Shown here in pieces: positions 8,595-19,886 of a stretch of DNA of 64,000 nt. This DNA is from Candidatus Chlorobium antarcticum (GTDB taxonomy: Bacteria > Bacteroidota > Chlorobiia > Chlorobiales > Chlorobiaceae). Under the pieces are notes generated by a model. The model searched no databases. It was given only the letters and a program-made list of their open reading frames with translations, and was not told the origin of the DNA. The stretch's first letter is position 1. The number at the start of each line of letters is the position of its first letter. The stretch is taken from NCBI GenBank assembly GCA_030765725.1, contig JAVCDF010000002.1, positions 1 through 64,000 of the forward strand, in the 5' to 3' direction. The position numbers and the translations under genes were made by a program.

Positions 8595-9446
8595 TTACAT
8601 CCGCTGCATTGCTGCGGCAATGTCTGAGGGTTTTCCGAAATAAACTGACGATAGAACAATAATGTCGATGCCTGTGGCGGCATAGGCTGCGGCGTTTTCT
8701 GGAGTGATTCCGCCGGCTGCTGATATTTTTATTCCGGGGGCAATGTCGCGTATGGCGTGCACCAATTCGGTGAGGCTTTCGGTGGAGAGTTTGTCGACCT
8801 GCACTACATCGGCACCAGCCGCTGCTACTTTCAGTGCCTCTTCGGGGCTGTCGGCCTCAACAAGAATTTTGTGTTCCGGCGCCTTTGCTTTCATGGCGGG
8901 GATGGTGTCGAGAAAGCTGTCGATGCCGCCCAGAAACTCGGTGTGCTGGCGGAAGACTAGAATAGATTCCGAAAGGCCGAGACGGTGCGGTGTTGCTCCT
9001 CCAGCCATAATTGCCTTGATGGCGATTTTTTTTGTTCCGGGAAAGGATTTTCTGGTGGTTGCAATGCTGACTGCAGGGTTGGCGCTTTGGGCGTTCCTCA
9101 CAATTCCTGCGGTTCTGGTTGCGATGCCCGATGCATACTCAAGCATGTTCAGCGCTACCTTCCATGCCGTGTGCAGGGCGGCAGCGGGTCCTTCAGCCGA
9201 CAGGAATATTGTTCCGGCTCCAACGGCCGTGCCGCTCGGGGTTGACTTGCTTACCCGGGCGCCGCAGCGCTCGAGAATGCGAGCAGCTTCTTCCGTACCG
9301 GAGAGAGTCGTCTCTTCACGGGTGGTGAAGGTAATTTGGCCCTGTGTGTCGCCAATGCCGAGCAGGGTGGTTGTCATGTCGCCATAGGGGGCATCTTCTT
9401 CAATGAATCGTTCTATGTCGGAGTCGGGGAGAAGGAAAGGGATCAT
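8595..9446 (-). CDS. modD: ModD, quinolinate phosphoribosyltransferase-like
   Basis: This 283-residue protein resembles nicotinate-nucleotide pyrophosphorylase (NadC): an N-terminal segment with EDAPYGDMTT, then a TIM-barrel-like part with TRKSFPGTKK and the C-terminal SAAGGITPENAAAYA. Its place directly before modA, 20 bases away, marks it as ModD. ModD is a NadC paralogue found in molybdate operons whose reaction is not firmly established. I chose the ATG at 9446 because it begins the conserved MIPFLLPDSDIERFI segment; the frame extends 13 codons further. It is the first gene of the operon, divergent from arsR across 287 bases. NadC function is the main alternative. Confidence 0.85.
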   Translation of the reverse strand: MIPFLLPDSDIERFIEEDAPYGDMTTTLLGIGDTQGQITFTTREETTLSGTEEAARILERCGARVSKSTPSGTAVGAGTIFLSAEGPAAALHTAWKVALNMLEYASGIATRTAGIVRNAQSANPAVSIATTRKSFPGTKKIAIKAIMAGGATPHRLGLSESILVFRQHTEFLGGIDSFLDTIPAMKAKAPEHKILVEADSPEEALKVAAAGADVVQVDKLSTESLTELVHAIRDIAPGIKISAAGGITPENAAAYAATGIDIIVLSSVYFGKPSDIAAAMQRM

Positions 9447-9699
9447 TGTGTCAAGGTTTTTTTGTTGAACGGCGCTGTTCCGCAATGCGCTCTCATTAAT
9501 GTAAGTGTCATCATGATAGATGATTTTTTTGTAAAAAGTAAGGCAAAAGGCATATTAGGCATTATTATTTTCTGCTCTTTGCGCTTTTTCTCTTCTTTGT
9601 GTGGTCGTTATGTTGTACGGAATATAGCGAACTGGTCTTTGTTCTGAAAAGTTTCTTTGCTGGTTTGTTCGTTTTATTTGTTCATTTTACTGTCTCATC

Positions 9700-9716
9700 G
9701 TATATTTACGATTAAC
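9700..9716. promoter_or_regulatory. Candidate ArsR operator, copy 1
   Basis: GTATATTTACGATTAAC lies 18 bases before the arsR start. It matches the perfect dyad at 10091-10107 at 13 of 17 positions, and the similarity continues on both sides (about 20 of 26). ArsR-family repressors usually bind such AT-rich dyads near their own promoters. Autoregulation is inferred, not shown. Confidence 0.5.
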
Positions 9717-9733
9717 TAAAACGAGAGCGAAGG

Positions 9734-10069
9734 ATGCAGAGAACGCAGTCGGCAGTGCGGTACAGTAAGGAAGAGGAGGCTTTGGCCAGAATTGCCAAGG
9801 CGCTCAGCCATCCGGTGCGTATCAGGATTCTTCAGCTTCTTCTTTCAGATTCGTGCTGTTTTACGGGTCAATTGACCGATTTCATTCCTATGGCTCAGTC
9901 GACCGTATCGCAGCATCTGAAGGTTCTGCTTGAGTCAGGCCTCATTCAGGGTGAAATCAATCCGCCAAAGGTTCGTTACTGTATCAATCGGGAAAATTGG
10001 GCGAAGGCGGAAGGTGTGCTGAAGGATTTTTTCATTTCACCCTCCTCTGGTCAGTGTGAATGTAGTTGA
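9734..10069 (+). CDS. arsR: ArsR-family metalloid-responsive repressor
   Basis: This 111-residue winged-helix regulator has the ArsR core: the N-terminal helix pair with LSHPVRIRILQLL, the recognition helix MAQSTVSQHLKVL (about 53-65) and the wing GEINPPKVRYCI. A Cys pair at C41-C42 (SDSCCFTG) and a CEC motif at C108/C110 are plausible As(III)/Sb(III) ligands. The typical ELCVCDL site is not present. It opens a plus-strand cassette with a thioredoxin-like protein, a permease and an ArsC-like phosphatase. An operator-like dyad lies just upstream, which suggests autorepression. The inducing metalloid is inferred. Confidence 0.88.
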   Translation: MQRTQSAVRYSKEEEALARIAKALSHPVRIRILQLLLSDSCCFTGQLTDFIPMAQSTVSQHLKVLLESGLIQGEINPPKVRYCINRENWAKAEGVLKDFFISPSSGQCECS

Positions 10070-10090
10070 TTGCTGGTTTTTTTAATAATC

Positions 10091-10107
10091 GTTTATTTGC
10101 GATAAAC
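10091..10107. promoter_or_regulatory. Candidate ArsR operator, copy 2
   Basis: GTTTATTTGCGATAAAC is a perfect 6+6 dyad (GTTTAT / ATAAAC) with a five-base centre, placed 16 bases before the start at 10124. The upstream copy at 9700-9716 is similar. The arrangement suggests that a second promoter, for the thioredoxin-like gene and the permease, is repressed by the same regulator. The ribosome site AAGGAG (10111-10116) follows directly. Confidence 0.55.
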
Positions 10108-10123
10108 AAAAAGGAGAAGAGGT

Positions 10124-10417
10124 ATGATTCGGGTTAAAATACTTGGAACGGGATGTGCAAAGTGCGCTCAGCTTGCTGAAGCGGTGCATGCAGTGATTGT
10201 TGCTGATGGAATTGCTGCAGAGGTTGAAAAGGTGCAGGACATGCAGGAGATCATTTCCTATAATGTGCTTTCAACTCCAGCACTTGTGGTAGATGGCGAG
10301 GTCCGTTCGGCAGGACGCGTGCCTTCTTCTGAAGAAATCCGTTCGCTGCTTGCTTCCCAAAAGCGGGGTTGCTGTTGCAAGGGTTCTTCAGGGGCATCGG
10401 GTTCGTCCTGTTGCTGA
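10124..10417 (+). CDS. Thioredoxin-like redox protein with Cys-rich tail
   Basis: This 97-residue protein has the small thioredoxin-like fold of the redox-active disulfide protein 2 family. Its active site is GTGCAKC (C11 and C14) and it has the cis-Pro segment STPALVVDGEV. The unusual part is the C-terminal tail, which adds five cysteines (C83-C85 and C96-C97) in a Gly/Ser linker. Proteins of this family commonly accompany ArsP-like permeases. Here it lies between arsR and the permease and has a strong ribosome site (AAGGAG). It may reduce ArsC or bind metalloid through the tail; both ideas are inference. Confidence 0.85.
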   Translation: MIRVKILGTGCAKCAQLAEAVHAVIVADGIAAEVEKVQDMQEIISYNVLSTPALVVDGEVRSAGRVPSSEEIRSLLASQKRGCCCKGSSGASGSSCC

Positions 10418-10424
10418 GGGGGGA

Positions 10425-11456
10425 ATGAAGATGACTCAGTCAATGCGATGGTGGGGCGGGTTTCTTATGGCGGCGTTGTTGTGGGTGTTTCTTTACGGTC
10501 AGCTTGAAAGCTTTGCTGAAGTTCTTGTTGCTGCTGTAGGGCTTTCGCACGCACTCCCGTTTGGTGAGGCGCTCTATTTTTTCATCTACGAGGTCCCCAA
10601 GGTGCTGATGCTTCTCACGGCAGTTGTGTTTGTGATGGGAGTGGTGCATACCTTTGTGTCGCCTGAGCGGACGAGAGCCATGCTCTCAGGACGCAGGAGA
10701 GGGGAGGGCAATATGCTTGCCGCAACACTGGGTATCGTTACCCCGTTCTGCTCCTGTTCTGCGGTCCCCCTGTTTATAGGGTTTCTTCAGGCGGGCGTGC
10801 CGCTCGGGGTAACATTTTCGTTTCTCATTTCTGCACCGATGGTCAATGAGGTGGCTCTTGCCCTCCTGTTTGGAATGTTCGGCTGGAAGGTTGCACTGCT
10901 CTATATGCTTATGGGGCTTTTAGTTGCGATTATTGCTGGCATGGTGATAGGCCGGCTGAACATGGAAAACCATCTTGAGGAGTGGGTGCAGAAACTGCAG
11001 GGCAGCACCGGGCCCGGCAACGCTGTTCCCGATGCAATGGAGTGGCCCGGACGAATGCGTGAAGGGCTGGGGCATGTGAGGGAGATTGTGGGGCGGGTGT
11101 GGGTGTACATTGTTCTGGGCGTTGGTCTCGGTGCGGGCATCCACGGCTATGTGCCCGAGAACTTCATGGCTTCTCTCATGGGCAACAGCGTCTGGTGGTC
11201 GGTTCCGGCTGCAGTTCTCATTGGAGTTCCCATGTATTCAAATGCTGCGGGAATCATTCCTGTTGTGCAGGCCCTGCTTGGCAAGGGGGCGGCTCTTGGT
11301 ACCGTGATGGCTTTCATGATGAGCGTGATTGCCCTGTCGGCTCCTGAAATGATCATTCTCCGCAAGGTGCTTCGACCACGCCTGATTGCTGTGTTTGCGG
11401 GGGTGGTGGCTTCAGGAATCATGCTTGTGGGCTTTGTGTTCAACCTTTTGTTATGA
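10425..11456 (+). CDS. ArsP-like permease (DUF318 family)
   Basis: This 343-residue integral membrane protein has about eight to ten hydrophobic segments. It carries the family hallmark TPFCSCSAVPLFIGFLQAG and a second repeat-like motif, GVPMYSNAAGIIPVVQALL. This is the COG0701/ArsP permease family; characterised members export trivalent organoarsenicals. I chose the ATG at 10425 because GAGGGGGG precedes it closely and the hydrophobic N-terminus begins there. The frame is open upstream over the previous gene. It starts seven bases after the thioredoxin-like gene. The family is secure; the transported compound is uncertain. Confidence 0.87.
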   Translation: MKMTQSMRWWGGFLMAALLWVFLYGQLESFAEVLVAAVGLSHALPFGEALYFFIYEVPKVLMLLTAVVFVMGVVHTFVSPERTRAMLSGRRRGEGNMLAATLGIVTPFCSCSAVPLFIGFLQAGVPLGVTFSFLISAPMVNEVALALLFGMFGWKVALLYMLMGLLVAIIAGMVIGRLNMENHLEEWVQKLQGSTGPGNAVPDAMEWPGRMREGLGHVREIVGRVWVYIVLGVGLGAGIHGYVPENFMASLMGNSVWWSVPAAVLIGVPMYSNAAGIIPVVQALLGKGAALGTVMAFMMSVIALSAPEMIILRKVLRPRLIAVFAGVVASGIMLVGFVFNLLL

Positions 11457-11496
11457 CTTCCTTTTGGCGTTTTCAACCAATAATGACATTGATGCC

Positions 11497-11925
11497 ATGA
11501 ATACTTCAGTGCTTGTGCTCTGCACGGGAAATTCCTGCCGAAGCCAGATGGCTGAGGGGTTTCTCCATTCGTTCGATCCGGCGCTTGAAGTGTTTTCGGC
11601 CGGTACCGAGCCTTCAGGAGTAGTGCATCCGCTGGCGGTAAAGGTGATGGCGGAGGATGGGATTGACATTAGTGCCAACAGTCCCAAAAGTGTTGACCTG
11701 TTTCTTGGTCGTCCATTTGACTGGGTAGTGACGGTCTGCGACGGGGCGAAAGAGTCCTGTCCCGTGTTTACGGGAAAGGTTGGCCACCGTCTTCACATAG
11801 GCTTTGAGGATCCGGCTGAGGCAGCGGGCTCGGAGGAGGAGAAGCTTCGGGTGTTCCGCCGGGTGCGCGATGGAATACAGAAGAGGTTCGGGGAACTGTA
11901 CCGTCAAGAGGTGAAGGGGGGCTGA
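11497..11925 (+). CDS. arsC: ArsC-like low-molecular-weight phosphatase
   Basis: This 142-residue protein has the low-molecular-weight tyrosine phosphatase fold. The P-loop is CTGNSCR (C9-x5-R15). Two further cysteines, C81 and C88 (VTVCDGAKESC), sit where thioredoxin-coupled arsenate reductases (S. aureus pI258 ArsC type) have their relay cysteines. Together with arsR and the ArsP-like permease, this points to arsenate reduction to arsenite. I chose the ATG at 11497 because the phosphatase fold begins there (NTSVLVLCTGNS). The upstream extension covers the permease end. No strong ribosome site is visible. Confidence 0.85.
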   Translation: MNTSVLVLCTGNSCRSQMAEGFLHSFDPALEVFSAGTEPSGVVHPLAVKVMAEDGIDISANSPKSVDLFLGRPFDWVVTVCDGAKESCPVFTGKVGHRLHIGFEDPAEAAGSEEEKLRVFRRVRDGIQKRFGELYRQEVKGG

Positions 11926-11999
11926 TTTGGGGTTCCCATCAGTCGGTTTTTGTTTGTATCTTCACTCAATGGACTGATTTTGAACAATCGAAGTGACTG

Positions 12000-12704
12000 A
12001 TGGCTGAAGAAATTCTCAGGCTTGAACATATCCGCAGGGAGCTTGAGCTGTCGCGCGATGTTCGCCAGACGATCATCCCGAACCTTTCCCTTGAAATTCC
12101 CGCTGGCGAGTTTCTCTCAATCACCGGGCCGTCGGGTTCGGGCAAGTCAACACTTCTCTACATAATGGGAGGGCTCGACAAACCGACCTCGGGGCGCGTG
12201 TGGCTGGCGGGTGAGGATATTACTGAAAAGAATGAGACCGAGATGACCCGCATCCGGAACAGCAATATCGGGTTCATCTACCAGTTCCATTTTCTTCTGC
12301 CTGAGTTCAATGCCCTGGAAAATGTGAGCATGCCGATGATGATCAGCGGTCGGTTCTCACGAAAGGAGATAAAAGAGCGGGCTATGGAACTGCTTGCCAT
12401 GGTGGAGCTTGGGGAGAAGCATGCCAACAGGCCGAGCCAGCTTTCCGGCGGGCAGCAGCAGAGGGTTGCCATTGCCCGGGCGCTTGCCAACAACCCGAAG
12501 GTTCTGCTTGGCGACGAGCCGACCGGCAATCTCGATTCCCGTTCGGCCGATAATGTCTACCGGCTTTTTGATCGGCTGAATCGGGAGCTCGGCCAGACGG
12601 TTGTTGTGGTGACCCATGATGAGGATTTTGCCAACAGGGCGGGGCGCAGAATCCATCTGGTTGACGGAAAAATAGAGAGTGACCGGAAGCTTTCAGCGCG
12701 ATGA
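12000..12704 (+). CDS. LolD/MacB-type ABC transporter ATPase
   Basis: This 234-residue ATPase has Walker [10 protein letters not shown] (43-51), a Q-loop in [14 protein letters not shown], the signature [15 protein letters not shown] and Walker [14 protein letters not shown]. The GNLDS ending and the overall length place it in the LolD/FtsE/MacB group. These pair with an FtsX-like permease, often for lipoprotein release from the inner membrane. No such permease gene is adjacent, since the next gene is a carotenoid cyclase. The partner must therefore be elsewhere. LolD is the most likely role. Confidence 0.85.
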   Translation: MAEEILRLEHIRRELELSRDVRQTIIPNLSLEIPAGEFLSITGPSGSGKSTLLYIMGGLDKPTSGRVWLAGEDITEKNETEMTRIRNSNIGFIYQFHFLLPEFNALENVSMPMMISGRFSRKEIKERAMELLAMVELGEKHANRPSQLSGGQQQRVAIARALANNPKVLLGDEPTGNLDSRSADNVYRLFDRLNRELGQTVVVVTHDEDFANRAGRRIHLVDGKIESDRKLSAR

Positions 12705-12731
12705 ACTTTTTTGACCTATCCCTTTATCGTT

Positions 12732-16308
<3,577 letters not shown>

Positions 16309-16337
16309 TAAGTCTAACTACAATTAATATAACGGTT

Positions 16338-16370
16338 AAGAGTTGGGGAAACTCATGACTGAGTGTATTA
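16338..16370 (-). repeat. Dispersed 33-bp repeat, copy A
   Basis: Read on the minus strand this follows the consensus shared with 16451-16483, 49368-49400 and 50147-50179. The core is the dyad ACACTCA-GTCA-TGAGTGT (here TGAGTTT), followed by CCCCAACT. It lies in inverted orientation to copy B, 80 bases away. The pair looks like the termini of a 146-bp miniature element between ligA and ubiE. Confidence 0.7.
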
Positions 16371-16450
16371 ATAAACTGAGGAGGGTATCTGGTATTTAAG
16401 TTGATGTTGCCCGCAACCATGGTTTTTATGGTCTGTGTTTTTTTGCGAAC

Positions 16451-16483
16451 AAGTACATTCAAGCATGAGTGCCCCCAACTATT
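16451..16483 (+). repeat. Dispersed 33-bp repeat, copy B
   Basis: This is the partner of copy A in inverted orientation. Its core reads ACATTCA-AGCA-TGAGTGC, followed by CCCCAACT, so it is the most diverged copy in the dyad centre. The ends of A and B would define an element of about 146 bp whose outer bases are AGTTGGGG and CCCCAACT. The 80 bases between carry no gene. Confidence 0.7.
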
Positions 16484-16499
16484 TCGGTTTTTTTGCTTT

Positions 16500-16537
16500 T
16501 TGAAAAACAGATGGCCGTCCTTGTTTGGGGGCGGCCT
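16500..16537 (-). terminator. Terminator after ubiE
   Basis: On the minus strand an 8-bp stem (GGCCGCCC / GGACGGCC with one wobble) encloses a short loop. It is followed after five bases by TTTTTC and further T runs. It starts about 25 bases after the ubiE stop, which is the right place to end the hisI-ubiE transcript. Confidence 0.65.
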
Positions 16538-16560
16538 TTGGCTTCAGCGGTAGCGTGCTG

Positions 16561-17307
16561 TTATTTTGTGGCTATGTAGAGGATGGAGGTTTCGAAGGTC
16601 ATGGGGCGGTACTCTGCTGTGGTGAAGCCGGCTTTTTTGAGAATTGCGGTGAAGGCTTCGGCCTGGGGGAACTGCTCGACGGAGTGGGGCAGGTAGTCGT
16701 AGGCGAAGGTGGATTTGCTGAAGAGCCCTGCAATTTTCGGCAGCACTTTTTTGAAGTAGATGAGGTAGAGCTTTTTGAGGATGGTGGCTCTCGGAATCAT
16801 TGGCTCAATGATGAGGGCGCTGCCTCCGGGTTTGAGGACGCGGTGGAACTCCTGCATTCCTTCTTCAAGGTTTTCAAAGTTCCTGACGCCGAAGCCGGCT
16901 GATACTATGTCGAAGCTTGCTGCGGGGAAGGGAAGTTTTTCGGCGTATCCTTCGTGAAAGGTGATGCCGGGGTATTTCTTCCGGGCGATGGCGAGCATTT
17001 GGGGCGAGAGGTCGAGCGCGGTGACTTTTGCTCCGGGTATTTTCGCCATTGAGGCTGCCAGGTCGCCGGTGCCGGTTGCAACATCAAGAATGCGCGGGTC
17101 GGGCGTCTTCTCCATGAGCTTTTTTGCCCGTGCAGTGGCTACGGCACGCCAGTAGTTGTCTATGCCCATGCTCAGCAGGTGGTTGAGGAAGTCGTAAGTT
17201 GGGGCGACTTCATCAAACATCTGCTGGATGCCGGTTCGTGATTTGGTGAGGTTCAGTTTTTTTGCTGTTTCCTCTGCCGGGACCGGTTGGTCAGTGTTTT
17301 TTTCCAT
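16561..17307 (-). CDS. ubiE: Menaquinone methyltransferase UbiE/MenG
   Basis: This 248-residue class I methyltransferase would methylate demethylmenaquinol with S-adenosylmethionine, the last step in menaquinone synthesis. Motif I is [12 protein letters not shown]. Family motifs include [18 protein letters not shown] near the N-terminus and [17 protein letters not shown] chose the ATG at 17307, which overlaps the hisI end by 17 bases. The open extension upstream reads through hisI in another frame and has no family resemblance. Green sulfur bacteria use menaquinone and chlorobiumquinone, which fits. Confidence 0.92.
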   Translation of the reverse strand: MEKNTDQPVPAEETAKKLNLTKSRTGIQQMFDEVAPTYDFLNHLLSMGIDNYWRAVATARAKKLMEKTPDPRILDVATGTGDLAASMAKIPGAKVTALDLSPQMLAIARKKYPGITFHEGYAEKLPFPAASFDIVSAGFGVRNFENLEEGMQEFHRVLKPGGSALIIEPMIPRATILKKLYLIYFKKVLPKIAGLFSKSTFAYDYLPHSVEQFPQAEAFTAILKKAGFTTAEYRPMTFETSILYIATK

Positions 17308-17704
17308 AAACCTCTTCGGGGTTGAACATGAGGGTGTCGCAGATTTGCATTGAGCCGTCTTCGTTGACTTTGCGGTAGAAGCAGGAGTGGTAGCCGACAT
17401 GGCATGCACCGCTGATTTGAGAAACTTTGAGGATGAGGGTGTCGCCGTCGCAGTCGATGAGTATGTCGAAGACTTCCTGCATGTTTCCGGAGGATTCGCC
17501 TTTTAGCCAGAGTTTGTTGCGGCTGCGGCTCCAGTAGCATGCTTTTTTGCGCTCAAGTGTCATTTCCAGGCTTTCGCGGTTCATCCATGCCATCATCAGC
17601 ACTTTGCCGGTTTCGTGGTCCTGCACGATTGCGGGAATAAGTCCTCTGTCGTCAAATTTGACGGTGTCGAGAAAGCTTTTGTCAATACCTTCGTTATCTC
17701 CCAT
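17291..17704 (-). CDS. hisI: Phosphoribosyl-AMP cyclohydrolase HisI
   Basis: This 137-residue enzyme of histidine synthesis opens the adenine ring of phosphoribosyl-AMP. The family sequence [20 protein letters not shown] is near the N-terminus. The metal-site residues are in [14 protein letters not shown] and [13 protein letters not shown]. There is no fused HisE domain. It is the first gene of a two-gene operon with ubiE, and a 167-base divergent gap separates it from the HlyD-like gene. hisH and hisA lie 5 kb away, so histidine genes are scattered here. Confidence 0.95.
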   Translation of the reverse strand: MGDNEGIDKSFLDTVKFDDRGLIPAIVQDHETGKVLMMAWMNRESLEMTLERKKACYWSRSRNKLWLKGESSGNMQEVFDILIDCDGDTLILKVSQISGACHVGYHSCFYRKVNEDGSMQICDTLMFNPEEVYGKKH

Positions 17705-17871
17705 TGATGGATTGTTTTAAGTGTTCTAGAGTTGCAATCAGCAGGTGGGTGCCTCGCCTTTGTGTTGCGTGTTTTTAAAGATTGATAAAATTATGGAAAA
17801 ACCAAGGTTGCGGTGGAGAAAAAGTTTAAAAGGCGTACCTTCATTATCATGAATTCATTACGAATATAGAG

Positions 17872-18969
17872 ATGCAGAACCTCCAGAAGATATTTCCAAA
17901 GTATTCCATCGCGCTCGGAGCCCTGTTCCTCCTGACGGTTTTTTATCTGGTTGTGCGCGGCAACACCGTTGAGGTAGAGTCGGGTGAAGTACGATACCGT
18001 GAACTGGTTCAGGCAATTTATGCGACCGGTTTCGTTGAGGCTAATTCAGTTGCAAGACTGAGTTCCGAGTATTCGGGGACCGTCGATTTTGTGGGCGCCC
18101 GTGAGGGGGAGTCGGTTAGAAAAGGCCAAAAGATTCTTTCGTTCCAGAGTCCGCGGCCGGTATTTGCGGTTAGTGAGGCTCGGGCGGCTCTTGCTGAGCA
18201 GCGGGCAGTTCTGAAAGATGCCGAGCTCAGCTATTCAAGGAAAAGTAACCTGTTTCGGGAGGGGGCGGTGTCGCGGCAGGATGTTGATGGTGCAGAAAAA
18301 TCAATGGCTCAGGCTGAGGCAATGCTCCGCCAGCGTGAGTTCAGGCTGAAGATGGTTGAGGATGACCTTGGGAAGTTGACGGTTCGTGCCCCTTTTGCTG
18401 GGATTCTGACTTTGCAGGATGTGAAGAAGGGAGACTATGTTTCTGCAGGAACGGTTGTGGCAACGGTTGTCGATACGACTGATTATGTCATTTCCGTTGA
18501 GGTTGACGAGCTTGATGTGCCCCGGGTGAGGATTGGCCAGAAGGCGGTGATTGCTTTTGACTCTTGGCCCGAGCGGCGGTTTTCATCGGTTGTGTCGCGT
18601 GTTGTACCCATGACGGACAGGGTGACCAAGACTTCAAAGGTATACCTTTCCCCCCGGGAATCCGTGGACCTCATTCAGGAGGGGATGACGGCGACTGCAA
18701 ACATTGTGTACAATGTGAAGCCGAAAGTTCTTCTGGTTCGCAAGGGATCGGTGTTTAAAGAGAGCGGCGGGAGCTTTGTGTGGAGTGTTGTTGAGGGCCG
18801 GCTGAAAAAACAGCCGATTGCAACGGGCGCTTCCGATCTTGCTTTTGTTGAGGTGCTTGAGGGGCTCGGTGAGGGCGACCGGGTGGCGTTTGTGCCCGAA
18901 GAGCGCTTCAGGGAGGGGATGGAGGTGCGCTCGGGAGCGGCCGCTTCCAATGACGCCCCCAATGAATAA
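17872..18969 (+). CDS. HlyD/RND-type efflux periplasmic adaptor
   Basis: This 365-residue protein has one N-terminal hydrophobic segment (IALGALFLLTVFYLVV, about 14-29). The two halves of a lipoyl domain flank a helical hairpin (about 95-155, rich in Ala, Glu, Arg), and a beta-barrel domain follows. This is the membrane fusion protein of RND- or MacAB-type efflux systems. No inner-membrane pump gene or outer-membrane TolC gene is adjacent; the next gene is an AEC-family transporter. The LolD/MacB-like ATPase at 12.0 kb is not close enough to claim a pair. Confidence 0.85.
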   Translation: MQNLQKIFPKYSIALGALFLLTVFYLVVRGNTVEVESGEVRYRELVQAIYATGFVEANSVARLSSEYSGTVDFVGAREGESVRKGQKILSFQSPRPVFAVSEARAALAEQRAVLKDAELSYSRKSNLFREGAVSRQDVDGAEKSMAQAEAMLRQREFRLKMVEDDLGKLTVRAPFAGILTLQDVKKGDYVSAGTVVATVVDTTDYVISVEVDELDVPRVRIGQKAVIAFDSWPERRFSSVVSRVVPMTDRVTKTSKVYLSPRESVDLIQEGMTATANIVYNVKPKVLLVRKGSVFKESGGSFVWSVVEGRLKKQPIATGASDLAFVEVLEGLGEGDRVAFVPEERFREGMEVRSGAAASNDAPNE

Positions 18970-19867
18970 CCTCATTCTTCTTGCTGTCTGTTTTCTCGCA
19001 GGGATGCTGCTTCGCCGTTCTGGCCGTATGGTGGAGTCGGCACCGGCTGTTCTCAACAGCTTCATCATCAATGTTTCGCTGCCGGCTCTGACGCTACTCT
19101 CCGTTCACGGTATGCAGTTGACGGGTGACGCGCTGCTTCTGGCCTCCATGCCGTGGCTCCATTTCGCCTTTGCGGCTGCTTTTTTTCTCACTGTAGGCCG
19201 TCTTCTGAAACTTCCCCGCTCGACGGTGGGGGCTCTTATTCTGACCGGCGGAATGGGCAATACCTCGTTTTTGGGGCTGCCGATGATTGAGGCGTTTTAC
19301 GGGAAGGCCGGGCTGGGTTATGGCATTATGGTCGACCAGTTTGGGTCGTTCATGGTGCTCTCCACTCTGGGCATTACGGTTGCTGGGTTCTATTCGGACG
19401 GTGCGCCTTCAGCAGGGGCTATCCTGAAGCGGATAATTCTGTTTCCTCCCTTTATCTCCCTTCTCGTTGCTCTGTTTCTTATGGGGGTGGACTATCCTTC
19501 CTGGCTTACGGCAGTTCTGCAGCGGCTTGGTGATACGCTGGCTCCGCTTGCTCTGCTGTCGGTGGGGTTTGCGTTCCGGCCAGGCCATCTTGCGGGCAAT
19601 CGGGGACGCTTGGCGCTTGGGCTTGGGTTCAAGCTGATGCTTGCTCCGTTCATTCTTGCCCTTTTCTATGTCCACGGGCTGGGTGCCCATGGGTTTTCTG
19701 CTCAGATAATGCTGTTTGAAGCGGCCATGCCCCCTATGATTACGGCAGGCATCATTGCTGCAGAGCATGATATCGATCCACCCCTTGCTGGACTGATGGT
19801 GGCGTTCGGGGTGGTCTTTTCCTTTGTGACGCTTCCTCTCTGGCGTCTGATTCTTGGCGGGCTATAG
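18950..19867 (+). CDS. AEC-family transporter
   Basis: This integral membrane protein of about 305 residues has roughly ten hydrophobic segments. The central TGGMGNTSFLGLPMIEAFYG is typical of the auxin efflux carrier (AEC) family, which in bacteria includes malonate and malate transporters. It overlaps the 3' end of the HlyD-like gene. Both the ATG at 18950 and the ATG at 18962 are possible starts, and I list the longer because GGAG precedes it. The substrate cannot be told from sequence. Confidence 0.85.
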   Translation: MTPPMNNLILLAVCFLAGMLLRRSGRMVESAPAVLNSFIINVSLPALTLLSVHGMQLTGDALLLASMPWLHFAFAAAFFLTVGRLLKLPRSTVGALILTGGMGNTSFLGLPMIEAFYGKAGLGYGIMVDQFGSFMVLSTLGITVAGFYSDGAPSAGAILKRIILFPPFISLLVALFLMGVDYPSWLTAVLQRLGDTLAPLALLSVGFAFRPGHLAGNRGRLALGLGFKLMLAPFILALFYVHGLGAHGFSAQIMLFEAAMPPMITAGIIAAEHDIDPPLAGLMVAFGVVFSFVTLPLWRLILGGL

Positions 19868-19886
19868 GTCCGTTCTCTTTCCGACC

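Noticed and set aside
9508-9530. Hairpin TCATC/GATGA with seven T before modD
   Set aside because: The stem is only five A/T-rich pairs, and no plus-strand gene ends upstream, so a terminator role is not supported. No molybdenum-cofactor riboswitch fold was recognised either.
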